From an uncultured Polaromonas sp. (GTDB lineage Bacteria > Pseudomonadota > Gammaproteobacteria > Burkholderiales > Burkholderiaceae_C): DNA of 64,000 nucleotides. Under the pieces are notes generated by a model. That model was not told the DNA's origin, searched no databases, and saw only the letters and a list, made by a program, of their open reading frames with translations. Positions 1 through 8,783 of this stretch are shown here, piece by piece. Both the position numbers and the translations under genes were made by a program. The stretch is from assembly GCA_937863225.1 (NCBI GenBank), contig CALMEI010000044.1, forward strand, positions 30,116 through 94,115, in the 5' to 3' direction. How positions within the stretch are numbered: position 1 is the stretch's first letter; every line of letters starts with the position of its first letter.

Positions 1-443
1 CTTGCGTGCCAACAGGATTGGCGGCGGGTCGTGTTGGTAACTTTATCAATGGTGAATTACCTGGTAGGTTGGCTGATCCATCCTTGCCTTGGGGTATGGT
101 TTTCAGAGGCTATGGTGATGCGCCACGCCATCCTTCGCAAATTTACCAGTTTTTACTAGAAGGTTTACTTTTGTTTGCAGTCATGTGGCTTTACGCCCGC
201 AAAGAGCGCAAGCAAGGGCAAGTTGCCGCTGTATTTTTTATGGGTTATGGGATTTTGCGATTTGTAGCCGAGTTTTTCCGTGAACCAGATGCGCATTTAG
301 GTATTTTGTCATTTGGAATGAGTATGGGGCAATGGTTGAGTGTTCCCATGGTTATCGGCGGTGCGGTCATGTGGATATGGTTTAACCAATCCCATGCGAC
401 AAGTACAAACAAAGTTACCAAGAAAGAAAATCAATCAAAATAA
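1..443 (+). CDS. lgt: Prolipoprotein diacylglyceryl transferase, C-terminal part
   Basis: This is the C-terminal portion of the inner-membrane enzyme that moves diacylglycerol from phosphatidylglycerol onto the lipobox cysteine of prolipoproteins. The gene runs off the left edge and its frame is open from the first complete codon at base 3. The family signature [10 protein letters not shown] is visible just inside the edge, followed by HPSQIYQ, two hydrophobic segments and the conserved [16 protein letters not shown] region (here [12 protein letters not shown]). The tail is short and Lys-rich. About 145 residues of an expected 260-300 are present. Identity is secure from the signature; the start is not in the window. 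Confidence 0.95.
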   Translation, partial: CVPTGLAAGRVGNFINGELPGRLADPSLPWGMVFRGYGDAPRHPSQIYQFLLEGLLLFAVMWLYARKERKQGQVAAVFFMGYGILRFVAEFFREPDAHLGILSFGMSMGQWLSVPMVIGGAVMWIWFNQSHATSTNKVTKKENQSK

Positions 444-452
444 ATGCAAAAT

Positions 453-482
453 ATTTCCAATATGGAACTAGAAATTGGAAAT
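453..482. repeat. Inverted repeat after lgt
   Basis: The 8-bp arms ATTTCCAA (453-460) and TTGGAAAT (475-482) flank a 14-nt loop just after the lgt stop. No T-run follows, so it is not a canonical terminator. It may stabilise the lgt transcript 3' end or be an operator in the lgt-hfq gap. Confidence 0.3.
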
Positions 483-578
483 GCAGTCCATATATAAGTT
501 GCACTGAGATAATTTTCAGACAACAAAATTGTCATCCCATCTCTATTTTTTAATCAACCACAGAACACGGAGCATATC

Positions 579-854
579 GTGACCTCATCCATGACCAACA
601 AAGGCCAACTCTTGCAAGATCCTTACCTCAATTTACTGCGCCGTGAACATGTGCCAGTGTCGATTTACCTCGTCAATGGTATCAAGCTGCAAGGGCAGGT
701 TGAGTCATTTGATCAATACGTGATCTTGTTGCGCAACACGGTGACACAAATGGTTTACAAGCATGCCATTTCCACAATTGTGCCTGGTCGTGCCGTTAAT
801 TTCCAGATGGCACCTGAGGGTGATGTGGCTGCAAATCCTGCAGCAACAAACTAA
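579..854 (+). CDS. hfq: RNA chaperone Hfq
   Basis: Hexameric Sm-like RNA chaperone that pairs small RNAs with mRNAs. The Sm1 motif region ([16 protein letters not shown]) and Sm2 region ([13 protein letters not shown]) are both intact, and the C-terminal tail is short as in betaproteobacteria. The GTG at 579 is preceded by GGAG at 569-572 with good spacing. An ATG at 591 would give the more usual N-terminus [11 protein letters not shown] but has no ribosome site at the right distance, so I favour 579. hflX follows after 3 nt, which suggests co-transcription in the conserved hfq-hflX-hflK-hflC cluster. Confidence 0.96.
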   Translation: MTSSMTNKGQLLQDPYLNLLRREHVPVSIYLVNGIKLQGQVESFDQYVILLRNTVTQMVYKHAISTIVPGRAVNFQMAPEGDVAANPAATN

Positions 855-857
855 ACA

Positions 858-2033
858 GTGCCAAAAACGTCTGTCGTATCAACCATTTTGGTGGGCGTCG
901 ACTTTGGTCGCGACCATTTTGATGGCGCGTTGGATGAATTAGGCCTGCTGGCACAGTCAGCTTGTTTGCAACCTATCGCTCGCATCACGTGTAAACGTAA
1001 AGCACCTGATGCAGCTTTGTTTGTTGGAACAGGAAAAGCTGACGAAATTAAATTGCTGGCGCAACAAACCGGTGCGACTGAAGTATTGTTTGATCAAGCT
1101 TTAAGCCCGGCACAACAACGCAATTTGGAACGCCGTCTAGAGTTGCCTGTTAACGACAGAATTTTTCTAATCCTGAAAATCTTTGCACAACGTGCTCGCA
1201 GTCACGAGGGTAAACTGCAAGTTGAATTGGCCAATTTGCAATACGTCAGTACCCGTTTGGTGAGACGTTGGTCGCATTTAGAGCGACAAAGTGGCGGTAT
1301 TGGCATGCGAGGTGGACCAGGAGAGAAGCAAATTGAGCTGGACAAACGTATTATTGGTGACGCAATTAAACGCACCAAAGAACGTCTGGATAAAGTTAAA
1401 AAACAGCGCAATACACAACGCCGACAACGTGACAAACGCCAAACTTACAATATTTCATTGGTGGGCTATACCAATGCAGGCAAATCGACCTTGTTCAATG
1501 CATTGGTCAAAGCGCGCGCCTATGCGGCAGATCAATTGTTTGCCACGCTCGACACAACCACTCGGCAATTGTATTTAGGTGGTTCAGATGGCGATGTGGG
1601 CCGCTCAGTGTCCCTTTCCGACACAGTGGGTTTTATCCGCAATTTACCCCACGACTTGGTCGATGCATTTCGCGCCACCTTGCAAGAAGCCATTGATGCC
1701 GATTTGCTGATTCATGTGGTTGATGCGGCCAACCCCGAATACCCTGAACAAATAGCTGAAGTACAGCGGGTACTCAAAGAAATTGGGGCAGACAAAGTGC
1801 CGCAACTGTTGGTATTTAACAAATTTGATGCCCTTGAAATGTCACAACACATCCGTCATGTAAGTGACAGTTATGAGATCGATGGCCAAGCTATCGCGCG
1901 GGTTTGGGTCAGTGCCAAAACAGGACATGGTATCCCTGCATTGCGTGAACAATTGGCTAGAACGGTGCAAGAAGCATTGGGAACTGAGGATAATACCGTC
2001 AGTGATCCAAGATTTGCTTCGATTGAGCATTGA
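858..2033 (+). CDS. hflX: GTPase HflX
   Basis: Ribosome-associated GTPase of the TRAFAC class that splits stalled 70S ribosomes. The N-terminal glycine-rich nucleotide-binding domain (about residues 1-130, with LFVGTGKADE) is followed by a basic coiled linker rich in Lys/Arg/Gln (about 160-195). The G domain then begins at GYTNAGKST (about 202-210), with DTVGFI as G3 and NKFD as G4. The 391-residue length is normal for betaproteobacteria. The start is a GTG 3 nt after hfq. Its place between hfq and hflK matches the family context. Confidence 0.95.
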   Translation: MPKTSVVSTILVGVDFGRDHFDGALDELGLLAQSACLQPIARITCKRKAPDAALFVGTGKADEIKLLAQQTGATEVLFDQALSPAQQRNLERRLELPVNDRIFLILKIFAQRARSHEGKLQVELANLQYVSTRLVRRWSHLERQSGGIGMRGGPGEKQIELDKRIIGDAIKRTKERLDKVKKQRNTQRRQRDKRQTYNISLVGYTNAGKSTLFNALVKARAYAADQLFATLDTTTRQLYLGGSDGDVGRSVSLSDTVGFIRNLPHDLVDAFRATLQEAIDADLLIHVVDAANPEYPEQIAEVQRVLKEIGADKVPQLLVFNKFDALEMSQHIRHVSDSYEIDGQAIARVWVSAKTGHGIPALREQLARTVQEALGTEDNTVSDPRFASIEH

Positions 2034-2131
2034 GTTTGACACTGATAGAGATGGGCATTGGGGCATAGTTGTGTTGGAAATCGGTTTTAATGAGAAGCGC
2101 ATAGGTTAGTTATTTACACAGAGAAATTTTT

Positions 2132-3556
2132 ATGATGATTCATTTGCCAGTTGTGAATGTGAGTAAATTGTCGCAGCGCTTCAAGCATGCGGCACTGGGC
2201 ATGTTCAATTTGAATGACTCCAAGTGGGGTCGCGATGGAGAAAAGCCAACACAAGGCGGTGCTGATTTGCCACCTGTACCTCCATCGCCTACATCATCTC
2301 CTACAGGGTCGCAAGACAAACCTAACCATCAAGCGCCTCAAGACAATAAACGTCCACATGATGGCCCGCCAGATTTAGACGAGTTGTGGCACGATTTCAA
2401 TCAAAAATTGGGAGGCATATTTGGTGGCGCGCAAAATAAAGGACGCCAGCAACCCAATGGTGGTGGCAACAATCACGGCGGCAACGGTAATGGCGGTGGT
2501 TTTCAACCTGATATGAAAAGCGCCGGAAAAGGCGCTGTCTTGGTGGGCGTAGTCGCCGCCTTGATTTGGTTGGGTACCGGATTCTTTATTGTGCAAGAAG
2601 GTCAACAAGCGGTGATTACCCGATTTGGTGAGCTCAAAGGAACCCGAGAAGCGGGCTTCAATTGGCGCTTGCCTTACCCCATAGAGCGTCATGAGACGGT
2701 CGCTTTGACACAACTGCGGTCAATTGAAATCGGTCGCGGCACCACCGTGCAAGCCACTGGCTTGAAAGATTCGTCCATGCTGACACAAGACGAAAACATT
2801 GTTGACATCAAGTTCACGGTGCAATACCGCTTGAAAAGCGCTGCAGACTTTTTGTTCCAAAATCGCAACCCTGATGATGCGGTGACCAAGGCAGCAGAAT
2901 CTGCCATCCGTGAAGTGGTGGGCAAAGGCGCGATGGACACGGTATTGAATAAAGACCGCGAATCAATTCAACGAGATGTGTTGGCAAGCATTCAAGCACA
3001 AATGGACCGATACAAAACAGGTATCCATGTACAAACCGTGAATATCCAGAATGTTCAACCGCCCGAACCTGTACAAGCAGCATTTGACGATGCACTGAAA
3101 GCAGGGCAGGACAGAGACCGTTTGAAAAATGAAGGTCAAGCCTACGCCAATGATGTGGTGCCACGTGCCAAAGGTACTGCTGCTCGTTTGAAGGAAGAGG
3201 CAGATGGATACAAAGCCAATGTGATTGCCCGCGCTGAGGGTGATGCGCAGCGCTTCAAATCGATTCAGGCTGAATACAGCAAAGCGCCACAAGTTACACG
3301 CGATCGTTTGTACATCGACACCATGCAACAAATTTACAGTAACGTGACCAAGGTGGTGGTGGATTCAAAACAAGGTAATAACTTGTTGTATTTACCTTTG
3401 GACAAAATCATGCAGTTGACAGCGGCTGGACCAAACACCACCAATGGGTCAACAGATGCCAATGCGGCATCCAGTGCCAGCAGTGCAACACCCGTTGCAC
3501 CAATTGCCCCTAACGCCGCTGACTCACGCTCACGTGACACCAGCCGTTCACGTTAA
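2132..3556 (+). CDS. hflK: FtsH protease modulator HflK
   Basis: SPFH-family inner-membrane protein that forms the large periplasmic HflKC cage around the FtsH protease. The N-terminus (about 1-135) is cytoplasmic, Pro/Gly/Asn-rich and low-complexity, with runs of GGN. One transmembrane helix follows (about 137-158, GAVLVGVVAALIWLGTGFFI), then the SPFH domain and a long helical region. The Ala/Ser/Pro tail is disordered. The first ATG has AGAGA upstream; an internal ATG at 2201 (MFNLNDSKWG) resembles the N-terminus of many homologues but lacks a ribosome site. hflC follows after 20 nt. Confidence 0.95.
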   Translation: MMIHLPVVNVSKLSQRFKHAALGMFNLNDSKWGRDGEKPTQGGADLPPVPPSPTSSPTGSQDKPNHQAPQDNKRPHDGPPDLDELWHDFNQKLGGIFGGAQNKGRQQPNGGGNNHGGNGNGGGFQPDMKSAGKGAVLVGVVAALIWLGTGFFIVQEGQQAVITRFGELKGTREAGFNWRLPYPIERHETVALTQLRSIEIGRGTTVQATGLKDSSMLTQDENIVDIKFTVQYRLKSAADFLFQNRNPDDAVTKAAESAIREVVGKGAMDTVLNKDRESIQRDVLASIQAQMDRYKTGIHVQTVNIQNVQPPEPVQAAFDDALKAGQDRDRLKNEGQAYANDVVPRAKGTAARLKEEADGYKANVIARAEGDAQRFKSIQAEYSKAPQVTRDRLYIDTMQQIYSNVTKVVVDSKQGNNLLYLPLDKIMQLTAAGPNTTNGSTDANAASSASSATPVAPIAPNAADSRSRDTSRSR

Positions 3557-3576
3557 GTTATTGAAAGCCGTCAAAC

Positions 3577-4458
3577 ATGAATAAATTAGGATTCATCATC
3601 GCGTCGATACTGTTGGCCGTCGTCTTACTGGCATCAACCTTGTTTGTGGTTGATCAACGCCAGTTTGGTGTGTTGTACTCATTTGGTCAAATCAAAGAAG
3701 TGATCACCGATCCAGGCTTGCGCTTCAAACTGCCACAGCCATTTCAAAATGTGGTCTTTTTGGATAAGCGTGTTCTGACTTTGGATAGTCCAGAAACCGG
3801 GTCAATACAAACTGCAGAGAAAAAGAATTTGGTGGTGGATTGGTTGGTCAAATGGCGCATTGCCGATGCCAAACAATTCATTCGCAACAATGCAGGTGGT
3901 GCGAATATTTCGACAGCTGAACAACGCTTGTCATCGGTAGTGCAAGATGCGCTTAATTCTGAAGTCACCAAACGCACTGTGAAAGATGTATTGTCTACCG
4001 ATCGTGACAAAATCATGCAAGGTGTGCAAAAGCGTTTGATTGACGATGCCAAAACATTTGGCATCGAAATTGTCGATGTGCGCATCAAACGCGTTGATTT
4101 CCCTGCGACTGTGGCCGACTCGGTTTACCAACGCATGAAATCGGAGCGGCAACAAGTGGCCAATGAACTGCGCTCAACTGGCGGTGCAGAGGGTGAAAAA
4201 ATACGCGCAGATGCAGATCGTCAGCGCGAAATTTTGGTAGCAGAAGCTTACCGTGACGCCCAAAAAATCAAAGGTGAAGGCGATGCCAAAGCCGCCTCAC
4301 TCTATGCAGAATCGTTTGGCCGCGACCCGCATTTTGCGCAGTTTTACCGCAGCTTAGATGCTTATAAAGCCAGTTTTAGCAAGAAAAGTGATGTGTTGGT
4401 GCTGGATCCCAACTCATCTGAATTTTTTAAAACCATGCGCAATGGTGGTTTTAAATAA
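3577..4458 (+). CDS. hflC: FtsH protease modulator HflC
   Basis: Partner of HflK in the membrane HflKC complex that restrains FtsH. One N-terminal transmembrane helix (about residues 4-24, IIASILLAVVLLASTLFVV) is followed by the SPFH domain (QFGVLYSFGQIKEV) and a charged helical region with the family motif RSTGGAEGEKIRADADR, then EAYRDAQKIKGEGDAKA. Length 293 is standard. It is the last gene of the hfq-hflX-hflK-hflC unit and is followed by a strong hairpin terminator. Confidence 0.96.
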   Translation: MNKLGFIIASILLAVVLLASTLFVVDQRQFGVLYSFGQIKEVITDPGLRFKLPQPFQNVVFLDKRVLTLDSPETGSIQTAEKKNLVVDWLVKWRIADAKQFIRNNAGGANISTAEQRLSSVVQDALNSEVTKRTVKDVLSTDRDKIMQGVQKRLIDDAKTFGIEIVDVRIKRVDFPATVADSVYQRMKSERQQVANELRSTGGAEGEKIRADADRQREILVAEAYRDAQKIKGEGDAKAASLYAESFGRDPHFAQFYRSLDAYKASFSKKSDVLVLDPNSSEFFKTMRNGGFK

Positions 4459-4495
4459 GCCGCAAGACCAAGCATTGTTTTATACTTCGTTGAAT

Positions 4496-4526
4496 AAAAA
4501 GGGCTGATACTTCAGCCCTTTTTTTT
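4496..4526. terminator. Bidirectional terminator between hflC and MBL-fold gene
   Basis: The stem GGGCTGA/TCAGCCC (4501-4507 with 4512-4518) has a 4-nt loop, an A-run on the left and eight T on the right. It can therefore stop hflC on + and the MBL-fold gene on -. Confidence 0.9.
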
Positions 4527-4529
4527 AAT

Positions 4530-5675
4530 TCAAACTGCGCTGAATCGGTAGATTTGGTCAAGACCCAGCGTGCGTTTGATGCGACCTGCAAACCAAAGGA
4601 AATGCAAATGGGCCACAATTTCGCCCATGGCGAAAGTGGTTTGGTGCAAATCCAGTGGGCGTTTGAACATCACGGGCAACACGTCGTAGGCGCTGCATGC
4701 TTTTATTTGGCAGGCTTCGAAAACTTCGGTTAATCGTTCTTGGTGGTGAGTATGCAGTTGTTGCACGCGTTCATGCACACCCACAAAAGGCTTGCCGTGT
4801 GAGGGCAGTGCCAGTGTTTGGGTATTGCAAGACTTGAACTTGTCGATTGAGTCCAAAAACAACTGCAATGCATTGGCTTCGGGCTCATTGTCATAGACAC
4901 TGACATTGGTGGATATACGCGGCAACATCATATCGCCACCCAACAAGATGGCGCTTTTCTCACCGCTGTCAATTGATTCACTGTACAAAGCAATATGTTC
5001 AGGTGCATGGCCATATCCACTGATGCATTGCCAGCGGCGCCTGCCAATCATGAAGCTGTCGCCCTCCATCATGCGTCTGTGGCTATTGGGTACGGTAGGT
5101 ACCAGGCTGGCAAAGTAGCTGCTTCTGTCTTTGAGTTTGCTTTGTGCTTCGGCATCCACCCAGCCGTGCAACGCAAAAAATGCCGCAGCGGGTGACCCAC
5201 CAAAACTGCTGGGCGCTTGGCTTGCCAAACGCGCCACGGTGAAATCGGTCGAGCTAATCCACATGCGCACACCAAAACGGTCGCACAACCAATGCGCTAA
5301 GCCAATATGGTCGGGATGCATGTGGGTGACTATCACTCGCAGCACTGGCATGCCCTGCATCACATTCACAAACACCTGTTCCCATAACGCACGTGTTTCA
5401 GGTTTATCGATGCAGCAGTCCACAATGGTCCAACCTTGCACACCGTCAATTTCATCGCGCAACAGCCATACATTGATGTGGTTCAGCGCAAATGGCAGCG
5501 GCATGCGCACCCAAAAGACTCCTGTTGCTACCTCAATGCCATGACCAGGCTCTGGAAATCGGTCATCCAAGGGGTAAGTCAATCGTTGCTCTAATTGGGC
5601 TGCCAATGCACGGCTTGAAAGTTCTTCAGTGGTGTTTGTCATGGTAGATTTCTTGTATGAATCGTTTTGAGCCAT
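4530..5675 (-). CDS. MBL-fold metallo-hydrolase, probable LiuR regulon member
   Basis: Metallo-beta-lactamase-fold hydrolase of 381 residues. The metal motif HMHPDH is clear at about residue 117, and further His/Asp ligands lie in GYGHAPEH and the later GGDM and PSHGKP segments. The lactamase fold covers roughly residues 40-300, and a C-terminal helical extension follows (about 300-375). The substrate cannot be read from sequence; a thioester hydrolase role would suit the context. It diverges from liuR across a near-palindrome that matches the one upstream of icmF, which suggests control by LiuR. The start is uncertain: an in-frame ATG at 5642 is also possible, and neither has a strong ribosome site. 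Confidence 0.82.
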   Translation of the reverse strand: MAQNDSYKKSTMTNTTEELSSRALAAQLEQRLTYPLDDRFPEPGHGIEVATGVFWVRMPLPFALNHINVWLLRDEIDGVQGWTIVDCCIDKPETRALWEQVFVNVMQGMPVLRVIVTHMHPDHIGLAHWLCDRFGVRMWISSTDFTVARLASQAPSSFGGSPAAAFFALHGWVDAEAQSKLKDRSSYFASLVPTVPNSHRRMMEGDSFMIGRRRWQCISGYGHAPEHIALYSESIDSGEKSAILLGGDMMLPRISTNVSVYDNEPEANALQLFLDSIDKFKSCNTQTLALPSHGKPFVGVHERVQQLHTHHQERLTEVFEACQIKACSAYDVLPVMFKRPLDLHQTTFAMGEIVAHLHFLWFAGRIKRTLGLDQIYRFSAV

Positions 5676-5693
5676 AATCGCTCAATTCGAACA

Positions 5694-5715
5694 TTTACCT
5701 TTACGTAAACGTCAA
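5694..5715. promoter_or_regulatory. Probable LiuR operator between MBL-fold gene and liuR
   Basis: This 22-bp imperfect palindrome is centred on TTACGTAA, with right half ACGTCAA. It has the form TTNACGT-N-ACGTNAA known for MerR-family LiuR regulators of branched-chain acid catabolism. It differs from the perfect palindrome at 26634-26655 at two bases of the left half. It sits 19 bp upstream of the MBL-fold gene start and 72 bp upstream of liuR, so it could serve both, including autoregulation. Confidence 0.75.
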
Positions 5716-5786
5716 CTTGTATAAGTCATCTTAACCGAATTACACAATTCTCAACATCATCATCCAACTCAACCAAGTACCATGCC

Positions 5787-6179
5787 ATGAGTACCAGCTA
5801 CACCATCACCGAATTGGCCAAAGAGTTTGACCTCACCACACGTGCCATACGTTTTTATGAAGACATGGGTTTGCTGGCACCTCAACGCCAAGGCGAAGGC
5901 GGGCGCAGCCGCATTTACAGCGCCCGCGACCGCACGCGTTTAAAGCTGACATTGCGTGCCAAACGTTTGGGTCTTTCTCTCACCGAAGCCAAAGAAATCA
6001 TAGATCTCTACGACAGCCCGCGTGACACGGGTGCACAACTGCAAAAGTTTTTATCCGTCCTCGCCACCCATAAAGCGGCACTGCTTTCGCAAATGACCGA
6101 CTTACAGGCCAACTTGGATGAAGTGAAAGCGCACGAAAAAGAAGCCAAAGCGTTGCTGGCGAAAGTCAGCGCAAAGTGA
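5787..6179 (+). CDS. liuR: MerR-family regulator, LiuR-like
   Basis: MerR-type transcription factor of 130 residues. The winged helix-turn-helix at the N-terminus reads YTITELAKEFDLTTRAIRFY, followed by EDMGLLAP and GGRSRIYS, then a coiled coil (about 85-125) for dimerisation. It lacks the Cys-rich effector loop of metal-sensing MerR proteins. The N-terminus and length match LiuR, which controls leucine/isovalerate utilisation in proteobacteria. The divergent MBL-fold gene and distal icmF both carry LiuR-like palindromes. The symbol is by family resemblance and context; other acyl-CoA-responsive MerR regulators are possible. Confidence 0.82.
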   Translation: MSTSYTITELAKEFDLTTRAIRFYEDMGLLAPQRQGEGGRSRIYSARDRTRLKLTLRAKRLGLSLTEAKEIIDLYDSPRDTGAQLQKFLSVLATHKAALLSQMTDLQANLDEVKAHEKEAKALLAKVSAK

Positions 6180-6180
6180 T

Positions 6181-6228
6181 GCTATTTATTTGATAGCACT
6201 ATAGGCAATCAATACGCCGTCTACAGCC
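6181..6228 (+). repeat. 48-bp palindromic element, copy A (intergenic)
   Basis: The element begins one base after the liuR stop. It opens with the hairpin GCTAT-N7-ATAGC, continues with a TAGGC...GTCTA pairing and ends CTACAGCC. It matches copy D (58644-58691, reverse strand) at 43 of 48 positions without gaps. Confidence 0.9.
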
Positions 6229-6305
6229 TAAAAATGCATAAAAAAATAGACTTGACTAACAGATTGTTGGTCAAGTCTAATGAGTTCTTTCTTGAACACC
6301 AAAAT

Positions 6306-6380
6306 TGGTGGGCGATACAAGTTTCGAACTTGTGACCCCTGCAGTGTGAATGCAGTGCTCTACCCCTGAGCTAACCGCCC
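6306..6380 (-). tRNA. tRNA-Val (CAC)
   Basis: On the - strand the 7-bp acceptor stem is GGGCGGT with ATCGCCC. The D-arm carries AGCTCAGGGGTAGAGC, the anticodon stem CTGCA/TGCAG encloses loop TTCACAC (anticodon CAC, reading GUG), and the T-arm has GTTCGAA. The encoded 3' CCA is at 6306-6308. All cloverleaf parts are present in 75 nt. Confidence 0.95.
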
Positions 6381-6427
6381 AATGTCTGGTTCAGTACAGC
6401 CTTTGATTATACAAGGACTGAGTGATT

Positions 6428-7648
6428 TTATTTGGTACCAGACAACGAAGCAGCAATGGCGCGTTTAAATGGCATCACAGCTTCGCCTAAACGCAATGCC
6501 GCATCGCGCAAGAAACGGGCGGGGGTGCTGTCGTTGGTATACAGGCTGGAAACCAATTGGGTGGCCAGATACAAGGGGCGTGTGGCACGGCGGTGGGTTT
6601 TTTCAAACTGTGCCAACAATGGGGCCGAAGCAATGTCTCTGCCTTGCGCATGTGCGGCGTGAATGGCGTTGGACAAGGTTTCAACCCCAAGCAAACCAAA
6701 ATTAAAACCGTGTGCAGTGACTGGGTGCATGCCCACGGCAGCGTCGCCCACAGTGGCAAAGCGTTTGGCTACCAAACGGTGCGGATACACGCCCACCAGT
6801 GGGTAGCTGTGGCGTGTGCTGATCAGTGTCATGCGGCCCAAACGGCCGGCAAAGCGTTGTTGCATGGCCAGACCAAAATCTTCGGCAGGCATTTGCAAGA
6901 TGGGAGCGATTTCGGTATTGGGTAAAGTCAGAACGACGGATGAGCGGTATTCTTGCGTCGCAGGGTCTGGGTTCATGGGCAAAAGTGCCAAGGTTTGCCC
7001 ATAATCAAACCATTCCCATGCGGCATGGTGATGTGGTTCCTCATGCGTCATGCAACACACCAACATGGTTTTGCCAAAGTCATTCATGTCCGCGCCAATG
7101 CCAATGGCGCGGCGTGATTCAGAGAATCGACTGTCAGCCGCCACCACCAACTTGCCAGCAAGGGTTGCTCCACTGGACAAGGTAATGTGAGCTCCTTGAT
7201 CATCGGTGTGCAGGCTACTGACTTTGTCGCCACACAGCAAATCAATATCTTGCGCTTGCGTGATGGCAGCTTGTACCGATTCATAGGCTGCTTTGCGAAT
7301 CAAGTGATTGGAAACCAACCAACCTAACTCGGATTGGCCACTCAAGCTGTGACTGATGGTCATTGAAAATGGATTGGGTCCGTTCAGAACTTTCGCATCT
7401 CGCAATGGTGAAAGCGCATGAGCATCGATTCGGTTCCAGATGTCTAGATCTCGAAGAAGTTTGGCTGAATGTTGGGTGAGCGCGATTTCACGACCATCAA
7501 ATGCGGGGTTGGAAAGTTGGTCCTGTTTGACTTGCTCAAGAACCGTGATGCGCAAACCTTGACCCGACAATGCGCGTGCAAAGCACAGACCAGCAGGGCC
7601 TGCACCAATGATGATGACGTCTGATTCGGTGTGGCTGAGTGCGTTCAT
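6428..7648 (-). CDS. ubiM: UbiH/UbiF-family FAD monooxygenase, probably UbiM
   Basis: Flavoprotein monooxygenase that hydroxylates the ubiquinone ring. The N-terminal Rossmann motif is DVIIIGAGPAGLCFARAL (about residues 9-26), and the second FAD motif is GDAAVGMHPVTAHGFNFGL (about 300-318). The HPVTAHGFN version, rather than HP-AGQGxN, resembles the broad-specificity betaproteobacterial hydroxylase UbiM, as does the 406-residue length. UbiF or UbiH cannot be excluded without a tree. DUF2788 lies 22 nt upstream on the same strand, so the two may be co-transcribed. Confidence 0.75.
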   Translation of the reverse strand: MNALSHTESDVIIIGAGPAGLCFARALSGQGLRITVLEQVKQDQLSNPAFDGREIALTQHSAKLLRDLDIWNRIDAHALSPLRDAKVLNGPNPFSMTISHSLSGQSELGWLVSNHLIRKAAYESVQAAITQAQDIDLLCGDKVSSLHTDDQGAHITLSSGATLAGKLVVAADSRFSESRRAIGIGADMNDFGKTMLVCCMTHEEPHHHAAWEWFDYGQTLALLPMNPDPATQEYRSSVVLTLPNTEIAPILQMPAEDFGLAMQQRFAGRLGRMTLISTRHSYPLVGVYPHRLVAKRFATVGDAAVGMHPVTAHGFNFGLLGVETLSNAIHAAHAQGRDIASAPLLAQFEKTHRRATRPLYLATQLVSSLYTNDSTPARFLRDAALRLGEAVMPFKRAIAASLSGTK

Positions 7649-7670
7649 TGATTGACCGTTATTTGATGTC

Positions 7671-7883
7671 CTATTTGATGTCCATTATCCATTGAATCAA
7701 ATATTTCGCCACAAAACCAACCATGCCAAAACCCAAACCTAAAAATATAACAAAAGCGCCAAATTTGCCAGCCTTTGACTCCCACGCCAATTGCCCGATG
7801 ATGAACAACATGTACAGCATGAAACCGCCCACGCCAAAACTCATGCCAAAGGCAGCGATTTGTTCTTCTGAATAACCAAACAT
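7671..7883 (-). CDS. DUF2788 small membrane protein
   Basis: A 70-residue protein with two predicted transmembrane helices (about 12-30 and 40-62) and a short cytoplasmic loop WESKAGKFG. The N-terminus MFGYSEEQIAAFG and the loop are typical of DUF2788, a family of unknown function common in betaproteobacteria. It lies directly upstream of the ubiquinone hydroxylase gene on the same strand, which hints at a respiratory or membrane role but proves nothing. Confidence 0.85.
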   Translation of the reverse strand: MFGYSEEQIAAFGMSFGVGGFMLYMLFIIGQLAWESKAGKFGAFVIFLGLGFGMVGFVAKYLIQWIMDIK

Positions 7884-7928
7884 GCTTTACGTATACCTTG
7901 AAGTTTTAAAAATCGATAGTGCTCATTT

Positions 7929-8741
7929 TCAACGCGCAGGCAAGCTCGTTACATCAATCAAATCGCGGTAGGCATGCCAACTGGCATGACCCAAAACAGG
8001 TATGGCCACAATCAAACCGACAAAAGCAAAAGCAGTACCAAAAAAAATGAAGAGCATGATTGCGCTGGCCCAAATTGCCATGGTCAAGGGGTTGTCCAAT
8101 ACGGCACGCCAACTGATCAATATGGCTTCAAACAAGTTCACCTTGCGATCCAAGAGTAAGGGCACGGCAACGACGGTTGAAGCAAAAATTGGAGCAGCCA
8201 TGATGCCACCCAAAGTCAGCCAAAGCTCAAACCCCCAGCCTTGTTTGGCCAGCACGATGTTTCGAACAAAGTCGATAGGCGTATTGACAGGCGACTGTGC
8301 AATCAATGTGATAAAGGCGGCCGAGGTTATCACCCAACCTGTTGCAGCTAACGCCAACAAGATACCTAAGCGTATCAAGCACCAATAGTCGTCACCTAAT
8401 TTATTGGTGTGACTTTTTTGCCATTGTGTCCAAGTGTATGTAACGACCTTGAAATCGGCTTTTTCTCCCCGTTCGAGTGCTCGGCTCAGTGCATACAGGC
8501 TGGTCGCCAAAATCGGCGCGATGATTAAGAGGCCAGACAGCGCGCCAGCTAAAAGCCAAAATCGATTGTGAGCCAAAATAAAAGTCAATATGCCAAACAA
8601 TGCAAACAACAAACCATGCAAATAACTGACCCATCCGCAACGAACCATATCCCGCCAACCCAAAGTCACCCACGTTAGGGGACTCATCATGGGTGTCTGC
8701 TTGACCTTCGCTAAAGTTGCATTGATAGTTGATACAAACAT
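7929..8741 (-). CDS. DUF2189 integral membrane protein
   Basis: Polytopic membrane protein of about 270 residues with six hydrophobic segments. The family signature is visible as WVTLGWRDM, LHGLLFALFGIL, FWLLAGALSGLLIIAPILAT and YALSRALERGE. Function is unknown. I place the start at the ATG ending at 8741, which has AAAGG about 7 nt upstream. An in-frame ATG at 8792 would add 17 residues but overlaps an FNR-type box. That box implies expression linked to low oxygen. Confidence 0.85.
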   Translation of the reverse strand: MFVSTINATLAKVKQTPMMSPLTWVTLGWRDMVRCGWVSYLHGLLFALFGILTFILAHNRFWLLAGALSGLLIIAPILATSLYALSRALERGEKADFKVVTYTWTQWQKSHTNKLGDDYWCLIRLGILLALAATGWVITSAAFITLIAQSPVNTPIDFVRNIVLAKQGWGFELWLTLGGIMAAPIFASTVVAVPLLLDRKVNLFEAILISWRAVLDNPLTMAIWASAIMLFIFFGTAFAFVGLIVAIPVLGHASWHAYRDLIDVTSLPAR

Positions 8742-8783
8742 AAAGTGCCTTTGCAAGTTTAAGATTGATGACGCACCATGGAC

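Noticed and set aside
5694..5715. The palindrome as a bidirectional terminator hairpin
   Set aside because: It sits between divergent gene starts, has no T-run, and matches the site at icmF, so an operator is the better reading.
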